Shown here in pieces: positions 27,601 through 37,762 of a stretch of 64,000 nt of DNA (positions within the stretch are counted from its first letter, which is position 1; every line of letters starts with the position of its first letter). The position numbers and the translations under genes are program-made. This stretch comes from Acidovorax sp. NB1. GTDB lineage: Bacteria > Pseudomonadota > Gammaproteobacteria > Burkholderiales > Burkholderiaceae_C. The stretch covers positions 248,001 to 312,000 of the forward strand of contig NZ_BJHU01000013.1 in assembly GCF_005405905.1 (NCBI RefSeq), written 5' to 3'. The notes beneath the pieces are model-generated. The model saw only the letters and a list, made by a program, of their open reading frames with translations, was not told the origin of the DNA and ran no database searches.

Positions 27601-27942
27601 CTAGGGTTGTGCAGGGGCCGCAGCGGGTTGCTCGGGGATCAGCTCGGGGCAGGGCCAGTTCAGCAGCTCGGCCAGGCGGGTGGTGATCCAGGTGGCCTCG
27701 GCCACTGACACGCCCGATTCGGCCGTGCACAGCCCGGCGTGGATGCGCCGCAGGATCTCGGCCTCTGACGGGGCCTGCACGTGGTAGAGCGTCTGCGCAT
27801 GCTCCACCAGGTGGCCCGCGAGGTCTTCGCACAGCTCATAGCGGGTGCGCACCACGGCGGGCTTTTCGGTCAGGCGCTGGCGTGTATCGCTGTACACCGC
27901 CATGAACGAGGGCGGTACGTGGATCTGGTTGTCGTCGTCCAT
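27601..27942 (-). CDS. Conserved-looking small protein of unknown function
   Basis: A 113-aa soluble protein (MDDDNQIHVPPSFMAVYSD at the start), mostly helical by composition, with RYELCEDLAGHLVEHAQTLYH in the middle and a Pro/Ala tail. I do not recognise the family. It lies 8 bases after another small gene on the same strand (27951-28205), so the two form a small operon within the molybdenum cofactor cluster. Confidence 0.7.
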   Translation of the reverse strand: MDDDNQIHVPPSFMAVYSDTRQRLTEKPAVVRTRYELCEDLAGHLVEHAQTLYHVQAPSEAEILRRIHAGLCTAESGVSVAEATWITTRLAELLNWPCPELIPEQPAAAPAQP

Positions 27943-27950
27943 GGTGCTTG

Positions 27951-28205
27951 TCAGTCCGGGGTGAACAGGCGCTCGAACTTGGCCTGGTCTGCCGCCAGCG
28001 CAAAGCTCACGAGCTGGCCCATCTTCATGTCCGACAGCCGACAGGCGGCAAACAATGTGGTCTTGCCAGCCAGCTCCATCACCTCCAGGTCGATGATGGC
28101 GTAGGGGGAGGGCACGAACACCTGGTGCTCGAACACCTCCTTGTGCGTATTGCGGGGCGAGGGGTAGAGCTTGTACAGCTCGGTGGTGATGGTTTGCGTG
28201 GCCAT
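27951..28205 (-). CDS. Small unknown protein, first gene of a two-gene operon
   Basis: An 84-aa protein starting MATQTITTELYKLYPSPRN, with VPSPYAIIDLEVMELAGKTT and LFAACRLSDMKMGQLVSFAL. No family recognised. The start at 28205 was preferred to far-upstream in-frame ATGs, since those would run through the divergent gene at 28275. It is divergent from the 76-aa gene next to moaE. Confidence 0.65.
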   Translation of the reverse strand: MATQTITTELYKLYPSPRNTHKEVFEHQVFVPSPYAIIDLEVMELAGKTTLFAACRLSDMKMGQLVSFALAADQAKFERLFTPD

Positions 28206-28274
28206 GGTGGAAAAAGGGGCTGCGGTGCGGGTACAGTGCGGGCGAATCGTACAGACAAACCCTTTTACCCCTCT

Positions 28275-28505
28275 ATGGCACGAAACAAAAGCGAATGGCC
28301 CGCCAAGGTCCTGGCCCTGATCCAGAGCGGCAACCTGCCTGCGGCCATCGCACAGATCAAGGTGGCGCCCTCGGTGTCCGACGTGACACGTCTGCAGACC
28401 CTGCTGGCCAAGCTGCCGCCCACCCCCGCGCTGGCCCAGCTGAACAAGGTGGTGGAGGAAGAGCATGCCCTGCTCTCGGCCCCCCGGCTGCACCGCTCGC
28501 CATGA
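28275..28505 (+). CDS. Small unknown protein translationally coupled to moaE
   Basis: A 76-aa protein (MARNKSEWPAKVLALIQSGN), with AQIKVAPSVSDVTRLQTLLA and a helical C-terminus. Its stop overlaps the moaE start (ATGA), so the two are co-translated. A helper role in molybdopterin synthesis can be guessed from position only. Confidence 0.65.
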   Translation: MARNKSEWPAKVLALIQSGNLPAAIAQIKVAPSVSDVTRLQTLLAKLPPTPALAQLNKVVEEEHALLSAPRLHRSP

Positions 28506-29023
28506 GCGCGCCGCATGCCCCCCTGCCTGAAAGCCCTGCCGCCATGAGCCTGCCCCGCGTTTCCATCCAGACCGAAGATTTCGACCTGTCCGCCGAAGTG
28601 GCGGCCCTGCGCAGCGAGAACAAGGGCGTGGGCGCGGTGTGTAGCTTTGTGGGCACGGTGCGCGACCGCAACGAAGGGGACCAGGTGGCGTCCATGGAGC
28701 TGGAGCACTACCCGGGCATGACCGAAAAATCCATCGAGGCCATGGTGGACGAAGCCTTTCGCCGCTTCGACATCTTTGGCGCCCGCGTCATCCACCGCGT
28801 GGGGCTGCTGCAGCCGCTCGACCAGATCGTGCTGGTGGCCGTGACCAGCGCCCACCGGGGCCAGAGCTTTCAGGCCTGCGAGTTCTTGATGGACTACCTC
28901 AAGACCCAGGCACCGTTCTGGAAGAAGGAAGAAACCCCCCAGGGCGCCCGCTGGGTGGATGCGCGGGTGAGCGACGACGCGGCGCTGGCGCGCTGGGGCA
29001 TCACGCTGGGCAACGCGACCTGA
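28502..29023 (+). CDS. moaE: Molybdopterin synthase catalytic subunit MoaE
   Basis: With MoaD it converts cyclic pyranopterin monophosphate to molybdopterin. A 173-aa protein with GVGAVCSFVGTVRDRNEGD, LELEHYPGMTEK (here MELEHYPG), RVIHRVGLLQPLDQIVLVAV, SAHRGQSFQACEFLMDYLKT and PFWKKEE with the active-site lysines. Start ATG at 28502; a second ATG at 28544 is closer to the conserved region and would remove a 14-residue extension. Confidence 0.95.
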   Translation: MSAPHAPLPESPAAMSLPRVSIQTEDFDLSAEVAALRSENKGVGAVCSFVGTVRDRNEGDQVASMELEHYPGMTEKSIEAMVDEAFRRFDIFGARVIHRVGLLQPLDQIVLVAVTSAHRGQSFQACEFLMDYLKTQAPFWKKEETPQGARWVDARVSDDAALARWGITLGNAT

Positions 29024-29054
29024 TGCGTTGTGCGCTTTGGGCGCTGGAAATTGG

Positions 29055-29110
29055 AAAAAATTGGCCGTCTCCGCGCTCTGGTAAAGCGTTTATAGCTATA
29101 AAAATTATAG
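29055..29110 (-). repeat. Dispersed intergenic repeat, copy 4 (moaE-clpB gap)
   Basis: On the minus strand: tttttatagctataaacgct, then ttaccagagcgcggagacggcc and a T-run. Same element order as the other copies; inverted relative to copies 1 and 2. Confidence 0.65.
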
Positions 29111-29185
29111 TAACTGATGCTTGTGTGGTGGGGCAAATCACTGACGCAGGTCAACAAGGGGCCATGGGGTGGGCCAGGGAACTGT

Positions 29186-29214
29186 CTTGAAATCAGGCAG
29201 GCCGCGCCTCAAGT
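29186..29214 (+). promoter_or_regulatory. Sigma-32 type promoter of clpB
   Basis: A perfect CTTGAAA (29186-29192), 14 bases, then CCTCAAGT (29207-29214), which matches five of seven defined positions of CCCCATNT. It lies 27 bases before clpB. Confidence 0.6.
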
Positions 29215-29241
29215 GTTCTGCAATTCGGAGGACATTCACCC

Positions 29242-31848
<2,607 letters not shown>

Positions 31849-31906
31849 GCCCGGCGGGGAAGGGTGAGCTTTGCCCTTTCCCCAAGATGTGAAGGAGAGG
31901 TGTCGT

Positions 31907-32257
31907 TTGAATGAATTTGTTGCAGGCCTTGTGCGCCTGCTGCTGCGTGTTGTGGTCCTGGCCATGGGGCTGGTGCTGTTTGCCAGCCTGCTGGTGGCGG
32001 CCCTGGTGCTGGCGCTGGTGTGGATGCTGCGCGCAGGCTGGGCGCGCCTGACGGGCAAGCCTGTGACTCCTTGGGCCATGCGCATGGACCCCCGCACGGG
32101 TTTCAGCACCGTGTTCCGCTCTACCGAGCGTTGGTCGTCTGGCCGCCGTGGCGCAGGAGCGCCAGACGCGGGCGGCGATGCAGCGGCATCGCGCCGGGGC
32201 GGTATCCTGCCGGGATCTGCCGAAGTCACCGACGTCGAAGCGCGCGAAGTGCGCTGA
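31907..32257 (+). CDS. Small membrane protein of unknown function
   Basis: A 116-aa protein beginning with TTG at 31907, with AAGGAGAGG six bases upstream. It has one long hydrophobic stretch (LLRVVVLAMGLVLFASLLVAAL, in parts, residues 9-35), followed by a basic, soluble C-terminal half. No family recognised. It lies 58 bases after clpB and is closed by a terminator. An ATG at 31871 is in frame but lacks a ribosome-binding site. Confidence 0.65.
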   Translation: MNEFVAGLVRLLLRVVVLAMGLVLFASLLVAALVLALVWMLRAGWARLTGKPVTPWAMRMDPRTGFSTVFRSTERWSSGRRGAGAPDAGGDAAASRRGGILPGSAEVTDVEAREVR

Positions 32258-32271
32258 GAGTGGCTGCCGGG

Positions 32272-32314
32272 ACGCACCCTCAGGGCGTTTACCCTGTGGG
32301 TGCGTTCGTTTTTT
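32272..32314 (+). terminator. Terminator after the clpB-linked membrane protein
   Basis: Outer stem acgcaccc / gggtgcgt (32272-32279 with 32298-32305), inner aggg / ccct pairing, then tcgtttttt. It separates clpB and the small gene from the aldehyde dehydrogenase gene. Confidence 0.85.
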
Positions 32315-32332
32315 CGTGACACGCCCTGATCC

Positions 32333-33772
32333 ATGACACCTGCCGATATCCACGCCCATTTCGACTCACAACGCCAGGCTAGCCGCGCGCAGGTGGATGT
32401 GCCCCTGCTGGTGCGCCGCGAGCGCTTGCTGCGCCTGTCCAAGATGCTCGACGAGCATGGCCCCGTGCTGGCCGCAGCGGTGCAGGCCGACTTTGGCATG
32501 CGCTCGCCGCGCCTGACCGAGGTGGCCGACTTCTTTGTGCTGCGCGCACTGCTGTCGCACACGCTGCGCCACCTAGCGAAGTGGACCAAACCCCAGAAGG
32601 TGCGCACGCCGCTGTATCTGCAGCCCGCCCATGCCTTCATCCAGCGCCAGCCGCTGGGTGTGGTGGGCGTGATTGCGCCGTGGAACTACCCGGTGCAGCT
32701 GGCCCTGGCGCCCGCCATCACGGCGCTGGCAGCGGGCAATCGGGTGATGCTCAAGCCCAGCGAGCTCACGCCCCACACCTCGGCCCAGCTGGCGGCCCTG
32801 GTAGCCCAGTTTTTTACCCCTGACGAGTTCTGTGTGGTGCAGGGCGATGCCAACTTGTCGGCGCTGTTTGCCTCACTGCCGTTCGACCACCTGGTGTTCA
32901 CCGGCTCCACAGCCGTGGGGCGCAAGGTGGCGCAGGCGGCGGCGCAGCACCTCACGCCCACCACGCTGGAGCTGGGCGGCAAGTCCCCTTGCATCATCGA
33001 CGGCCACTGCAACATGCAGGACGCGGCGCTCAAGATCGCCCACGGCAAGTTGCTGAATGCCGGGCAGACCTGCATCGCACCCGACTACGTTTTGCTGCCT
33101 CGGGGGCGCGAGGGCGAATTTGCGCAGGCCTACCGCGCAGCGGTGGCCCGCCTGTTCCCCACCATCGAGGGCAACGCCGACTACGCCTCCATCATCACCC
33201 CGCGCCACCATGCGCGCCTGCGCACCATGCTGCAGCAGGCCCAGACCCAGGGGGCCGAGGTGCAGACCATCGACCCGGCCGCAGGCAAGCCCGTGATCCA
33301 CACGGTGGGCACGCTGGGCGACGGCGCCAGCCGCCAGATGCTGCCCACGCTGGTGTTTGGCGCCACCTCCCAGATGCAGCTCATGCAGGAGGAAATTTTT
33401 GGCCCCATCCTGCCGGTGATCTCGTACGAGCGGCTGGATGACGCCATTGCCCACATCAACACCGGGCCGCGCCCGCTGGCGCTGTACTGGTTTGGCGACA
33501 GCGAGGCCGTGCGTGACGACGTGCTGCGCCGCACCGTGAGTGGCGGCGTGACGGTGAACGACACGTTGATGCACATTGCCCACGACAACCTGCCCTTTGG
33601 CGGCGTGGGCGACAGCGGCTGGGGCGCCTACCACGGTGAGCAGGGCTTTCTGCGCTTTTGTCACCAGAAGTCGGTGCTGGTGCAGTCGCGCTGGGCGATG
33701 GGCGCGCTGTTCTACCCGCCCTATGGCGCCCGGTTCGACCAGGTCATGGGTTTGTTGCGCCGCTGGCTGTAG
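32333..33772 (+). CDS. Coniferyl aldehyde dehydrogenase-type NAD(P)-dependent dehydrogenase
   Basis: Oxidises an aldehyde to an acid. The 479-aa protein has GVVGVIAPWNYPVQLALAPA, FTGSTAVGRKVAQAAA (cofactor loop), the general-base Glu in LELGGKSPCIID and the catalytic Cys in LLNAGQTCIAPDYVLLP. The sequence pattern is that of the coniferyl aldehyde dehydrogenase (CalB) branch, which also acts on other aromatic or aliphatic aldehydes; the substrate here is not known. Its 3' end overlaps the convergent kinase gene by 29 bases. Confidence 0.88.
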   Translation: MTPADIHAHFDSQRQASRAQVDVPLLVRRERLLRLSKMLDEHGPVLAAAVQADFGMRSPRLTEVADFFVLRALLSHTLRHLAKWTKPQKVRTPLYLQPAHAFIQRQPLGVVGVIAPWNYPVQLALAPAITALAAGNRVMLKPSELTPHTSAQLAALVAQFFTPDEFCVVQGDANLSALFASLPFDHLVFTGSTAVGRKVAQAAAQHLTPTTLELGGKSPCIIDGHCNMQDAALKIAHGKLLNAGQTCIAPDYVLLPRGREGEFAQAYRAAVARLFPTIEGNADYASIITPRHHARLRTMLQQAQTQGAEVQTIDPAAGKPVIHTVGTLGDGASRQMLPTLVFGATSQMQLMQEEIFGPILPVISYERLDDAIAHINTGPRPLALYWFGDSEAVRDDVLRRTVSGGVTVNDTLMHIAHDNLPFGGVGDSGWGAYHGEQGFLRFCHQKSVLVQSRWAMGALFYPPYGARFDQVMGLLRRWL

Positions 33773-35645
33773 CCGTCGTGGGGGGCTCGCTCTCTGGGCT
33801 CTCTTGCACTTGGGCGTTTGACGCTGCGGTCCCACCGTCCGGCGGGGCCGGGGGGCGGGTGATGAGCTGCACGATGGCATCGCGCAGCTGGCCGGTGGAC
33901 ACCGGTTTGTGCAGCAGCAGGGCCGAGGTGGACTGCGCATCGCGCAGGCGCTGAGGCGAGGTGTCTCCCGTCATGATGATGGCGGGCACAGGCGTGCCCA
34001 GGTAGGTGCGCAGCGCCTGCAGCACCTGCTTGCCGGTCTCTTCGTGGCGCAGGCGGAAGTCCGTGATGATGATGTCGGGGGTCACGTCTTCCAGCGCCTC
34101 CAGTGCATCGGCGCTGGACTCGGCCGTGAGGCACTGGCAGCCCCAGCTTTGCAGCAGTGATTGCATGCCCAGGCGCACCGCCTCGTCATCGTCGATGGCC
34201 AGCACCTTCAACCCCGCCAGGCTGCGGGCCGGGGGCGTGGGGCTGGCATCGTCCTCCAGCGCGCCCTGCCAGCGGTCCAGCCACAGCCGGAACACCGAGC
34301 CCCGGCCGGGGTGCGAACGCAGCTCCACCGAAGTCTTCATCTCGCGCGCCAGCCGCTGCACGATGGCCAGGCCCAGGCCCAGGCCCTTGCGCCGGTCGCG
34401 CTCGGGGTTGCCGAGCTGGTGGAACTCCTTGAAGATGTCTTCCCACTGGTGCACGGGGATGCCCGCCCCGGTGTCCCACACCTCCAGCGCCAGTCGCTTG
34501 CCGCGCGTGCGGCAGGCAATGAGCACACCGCCGCGCGCGGTGTAGCGCAGTGCGTTGGAGATGAAGTTGTGCATCACCAGCCCGACCAGCGAGCGGTCGG
34601 CAAAGGCGGCGGCCGAGGTCTCGCGGGTGCGGTACACCAGCCCCGCCGTGTCGGCCTGCACGCCGAATTCCTGCTCCAGCGCCGTGAGCAGCGGCTGCAC
34701 GGCAAACGCCGCTGGCCGCACCTTCACCACACCCGCTTCCAGCCGCGAATAGTCCAGCAGCGTGGTGAGCATTTCGGCTGCCGCGCCCGAGGCGGCGTGC
34801 GCGTGCTGGAGCACCGTGCGCTGGTGGTCGTTGAGCGGGCTGCGCTGCAGCGATTCGAGGAAGAGCCCCATGGCATGCAGGGGCTGGCGCAGGTCATGGC
34901 TGGCGGCCGCCAGAAAACGCGATTTGTCGCGGTCGGCCTGCTCGGCGGCCCCTTGTGCCGCCAGGGCGCGCTGGGACTCGGCGCGCAGCTCGTTCACCAG
35001 GCGCTCGTTTTCGAGTTTGAGCGCGATGCTGCGCCGCGTGGCCCGGTCGGCGGTGCGGGCCTGCAGGCAGGTCAGCGCGTAGTACACGCCGCTCAGGAAC
35101 AGCGCAGGCCACATCACGGGCCCGCCGGCCAGCGCCACGGCCGTCATCACCCCGCCGATGGCGCTGGTGAGGTAGGTGACATAGGCCCGGTACAGCGGCG
35201 CCCCCAGGCCCAGTGCGCCGGACGAGACCGTGCTGATGATGCCGATGGCATAGATCACGCTGTCGGAGGTGCCCCAGTACAGCACCACATAACCCAGGCT
35301 GCCCCAGCTCAGCCCCATGGCGGCCATGCAGGCAATCAGCTTGCGCGCGGCTTGGGGGGCCGGGTCGGAGAAGGGGGAGATGCTGCGCAGCGTGAGGTAG
35401 ACACCCGCAACCACCAGCGCGTGGGTGGCCAGCCAGACGGTGGTGGCCTGCGTGTCGGCCACGCGGGCCATGACCCACAGGGTGCCCAGCGCGGTGGCCA
35501 GAGACGCCAGCAGCGTCATCGGGAAGTTTTGCCGCAGCAGGGCTACTTGCTCGCGCAGCACCTCGTCGCGTTCCCACACGGGCCAGCCCCAGCGGGTGGG
35601 GGGCTGGGCGCCTGGGGGCTCGGGCGCGGTGTCAGAGGGGGTCAT
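33744..35645 (-). CDS. Hybrid sensor histidine kinase with C-terminal receiver
   Basis: A 633-aa membrane kinase. The N-terminal part (about residues 40-190) has six or so hydrophobic helices (PMTLLASLATALGTLWVMA, VYLTLRSI, LIACMAAMGLSWGSLGYVVLY). Next are the HisKA motif AAASHDLRQPLHAMGLFLES, the N-box HNFISNALRYTARGG, DTGAGIP and KGLGLGLAIVQRLA, then a receiver (VLAIDDDEAVRL, phospho-Asp in IIITDFRL, Lys in LLHKPVS). Signal unknown. Its start overlaps the end of the response regulator gene by 14 bases, so the two form one operon. Confidence 0.92.
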   Translation of the reverse strand: MTPSDTAPEPPGAQPPTRWGWPVWERDEVLREQVALLRQNFPMTLLASLATALGTLWVMARVADTQATTVWLATHALVVAGVYLTLRSISPFSDPAPQAARKLIACMAAMGLSWGSLGYVVLYWGTSDSVIYAIGIISTVSSGALGLGAPLYRAYVTYLTSAIGGVMTAVALAGGPVMWPALFLSGVYYALTCLQARTADRATRRSIALKLENERLVNELRAESQRALAAQGAAEQADRDKSRFLAAASHDLRQPLHAMGLFLESLQRSPLNDHQRTVLQHAHAASGAAAEMLTTLLDYSRLEAGVVKVRPAAFAVQPLLTALEQEFGVQADTAGLVYRTRETSAAAFADRSLVGLVMHNFISNALRYTARGGVLIACRTRGKRLALEVWDTGAGIPVHQWEDIFKEFHQLGNPERDRRKGLGLGLAIVQRLAREMKTSVELRSHPGRGSVFRLWLDRWQGALEDDASPTPPARSLAGLKVLAIDDDEAVRLGMQSLLQSWGCQCLTAESSADALEALEDVTPDIIITDFRLRHEETGKQVLQALRTYLGTPVPAIIMTGDTSPQRLRDAQSTSALLLHKPVSTGQLRDAIVQLITRPPAPPDGGTAASNAQVQESPESEPPTTATASGATNP

Positions 35646-36291
35646 GGAGCTGTGGTGTAGACAGGCCCAGGCGCTGCGCGGCCAGCAGCGCGGCGCTGCG
35701 GCTGTTTACGCCCAGCTGCGAAAAGATGGCGGCCACATGCACACGCACCGTGTTTTCGCTCAGGCCCAGGTCGCGGGCGATCACCTTGTTGGGTTTGCCG
35801 GTGCACAGCAGCGAGAGCACATCGAGTTGGCGCGCCGTGAGCGAGGGCGCATCGGGCCCGCGCGTGGTGGCGCTGTTGCCGCTGTTGATCGGGAAGCAGG
35901 GCTGGCCCGACAGCGCGCAGGTGATGGCCTCCAGGATGTCTTCGGCATTGGCCGATTTGGGCAGAAAACCGTCGGCGCCCCGGGCCCGCGCCTCGTGGAC
36001 CGCATCGGGCGCCACGCTGGCGGACACCAGCACGATGCGGGCCTGGGGACAGGCCTGGCGCACCAGGCGCAGGCCGTCCAGGCCACTCATGCCGGGCAGC
36101 TGGATGTCGAGCAGCACCAGGTCGATGTCGGCCTGCTGCAGTGCACAGGCGTCGGCAATCGAGCCCGCCTCGGCAATCGTGCCCACGCTGGGATGGTCCT
36201 GCACGATCAGGCGCAGCCCGGTGCGGAACAGGGCGTGGTCGTCCACCAGCAGCAGGCGGGCATTCGTCCGGGCACTTTGGAGGGCACTCAT
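35632..36291 (-). CDS. NarL/FixJ-type response regulator
   Basis: A 219-aa two-domain regulator. Receiver: LLLVDDHALFRTGLRLIV, phospho-Asp in LVLLDIQLPGMSGLDGL, Lys in GFLPKSANAED. C-terminal LuxR-type HTH: LTARQLDVLSLLCTGKPNKVIARDLGLSENTVRVHVAAIF (in pieces). The start at 36291 (MSALQSAR) was preferred to an ATG six codons upstream. It is cotranscribed with the hybrid kinase and faces a divergent gene across a short region with an inverted repeat that could be its operator. Confidence 0.92.
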   Translation of the reverse strand: MSALQSARTNARLLLVDDHALFRTGLRLIVQDHPSVGTIAEAGSIADACALQQADIDLVLLDIQLPGMSGLDGLRLVRQACPQARIVLVSASVAPDAVHEARARGADGFLPKSANAEDILEAITCALSGQPCFPINSGNSATTRGPDAPSLTARQLDVLSLLCTGKPNKVIARDLGLSENTVRVHVAAIFSQLGVNSRSAALLAAQRLGLSTPQLHDPL

Positions 36292-36328
36292 TGGGCAAGT
36301 ATTGCGCACAACCGGGTGTTGCGGGCTA

Positions 36329-36347
36329 GTCCATTTGTGCGATGGAC
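36329..36347. promoter_or_regulatory. Inverted repeat in the divergent region (possible regulator site)
   Basis: A perfect 6-bp inverted repeat gtccat-N7-atggac, 38 bases before the response regulator start and 120 before the divergent orphan gene. The outer bases also repeat CTAG on both sides. NarL-type regulators bind such short inverted repeats; the assignment is a guess. Confidence 0.35.
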
Positions 36348-36466
36348 GCAGGCTAGGTCACTTTCTAGACTTTCCGTCAAGCATTGAAAAGCACGTTGAA
36401 CAGATTTCTGGAGTGCCCGCCGATGCGCAAACCTTCGTCTTCCACCTCGTTTTCAAAGGGCTTCCT

Positions 36467-37051
36467 ATGACCACCAATGCGCTGATCCACGGTTCCACCC
36501 CTTCTGCAAGTGCCCATCGGGGGGGCGAGCGGCGACCGGCCGCCCCTGCGGGCGCCGGCCTCGGGGGCAATACGCTGGCACAGATCATGGAAGAAAACTG
36601 CCCCGACATGCTGGCCGCCGCAGGGGTGGTGATCGAGCACCTGGATGCCCAGGCCGGAGCCTGGCAGTTTTCTGCCGACCAGGGGCAGACCTGGCGCGCC
36701 ATCCGCACCGACCTCATCAACCGCCCAGGCAACCTGGGCCTGGCACTGGACCGCGATGCGCGTCTGCGGGTGCTGCCCTTTGGCGGCCACCGGGTGACGG
36801 GCGCACGGGTGGCTTTCCATGCCGTGCAGCGCAGCCACGGGCAAGGCAACGGCAGCTACCGCGCCTATGCCCCGGACGAGCGGGACGGCGGCTCGCGCAC
36901 CGTGACGCTGGTGCTCAGCCTCGCGGCCATCAACGGCGCACCGCCCGTGGTGCATGTGCCGCGCCCGCGCAACAAGCGGGCCATGGTGCAGCGTGCGGCG
37001 GCCTCGGTGGGGGTGGGCGCTGCGCTGTCGGGCTCGATGGCCATGGCCTGA
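36467..37051 (+). CDS. Orphan protein with one adhesin/cadherin-like repeat
   Basis: A 194-aa protein; AAAGGG precedes the ATG at 36467. Residues about 55-175 resemble a single copy of the repeat found in giant RTX-type adhesins: VVIEHLDAQAGAWQFSADQG, QTWRAIRTDLINRPGNLGLALD, RLRVLPFGGHRVTGARVAFHA, and TVTLVLSLAAINGAPPVV, which corresponds to the usual ...VTVNDAP linker. Such repeats normally occur in long tandem arrays. No signal peptide, calcium nonapeptides or secretion signal are seen. It could be a remnant or a cytosolic one-repeat protein. Identification is by pattern memory only. Confidence 0.6.
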   Translation: MTTNALIHGSTPSASAHRGGERRPAAPAGAGLGGNTLAQIMEENCPDMLAAAGVVIEHLDAQAGAWQFSADQGQTWRAIRTDLINRPGNLGLALDRDARLRVLPFGGHRVTGARVAFHAVQRSHGQGNGSYRAYAPDERDGGSRTVTLVLSLAAINGAPPVVHVPRPRNKRAMVQRAAASVGVGAALSGSMAMA

Positions 37052-37229
37052 ACCATGCGGCAGAGCGGGGCCGGGTGCCCGGCCGTGCATGCCACAAACA
37101 CCGCATTTTGGGGAGCGAAGCCGAACGTTTGACGAGGACAAAACAGGGGCCTCTGGAGGGCAAAAAACCGTTTGCGGCGACAATGCCGACCTTTCGCATT
37201 TTCATTCCCTGTTTTCGTTCGGTTTTTTC

Positions 37230-37754
37230 ATGTCCAGTATCCAGGTTCGTCCCGCCACGCTTCGCGATGCAAAAGCCATCGCCCAGATCCACACCGTCTC
37301 CGCCCAAGAGGCTTACAAAGGGCTGGTGCCAGACGAGCAGTTGAAATCCATGTCGTCGGTCGAAAAGCGCCAGGCCTACTGGCGCGAGGCCATTGAGTAT
37401 TGCGAGCCCCAGGTGCAGGTGGCGGTGGACGGCGAGAAGATCGTCGGCTTTGTCGGCTACGACCGCTCGCGCGATGAGAAGTCCCGCCCCACCACGGGTG
37501 AAATCTGGGCCATCTACGCTGCGCCCACCCACTGGAACCAAGGCGTTGGCCTGGCGCTGTGGGACGCCGCCCGCGACGGCCTGCACGAAGAAGGCTGCAC
37601 CAACGTCACAGCATGGGTGCCGCTGCGCAACGAGCGCGCCATTCGTTTCCACGAAATGGCGGGCTTCAAGCAAGAACTCTCTACCGCCAAGACCAATGTG
37701 ATTGGCGGCGTGAAGATCGAAGAAGTGCGCCTGAAACGGCCCATCAACGCATAG
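37230..37754 (+). CDS. GNAT-family N-acetyltransferase
   Basis: A 174-aa GNAT protein: SSIQVRPATLRDAKAIAQIH at the start, VGFVGYDRSRDEKSRPTTGEI in the central strands, the acetyl-CoA loop HWNQGVGLALWDAARDGL and ERAIRFHEMAGFKQE at the end. Substrate unknown. Start at 37230 after a T-rich stretch. It lies 8 bases before the methyltransferase gene. Confidence 0.88.
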   Translation: MSSIQVRPATLRDAKAIAQIHTVSAQEAYKGLVPDEQLKSMSSVEKRQAYWREAIEYCEPQVQVAVDGEKIVGFVGYDRSRDEKSRPTTGEIWAIYAAPTHWNQGVGLALWDAARDGLHEEGCTNVTAWVPLRNERAIRFHEMAGFKQELSTAKTNVIGGVKIEEVRLKRPINA

Positions 37755-37762
37755 GCCACACG

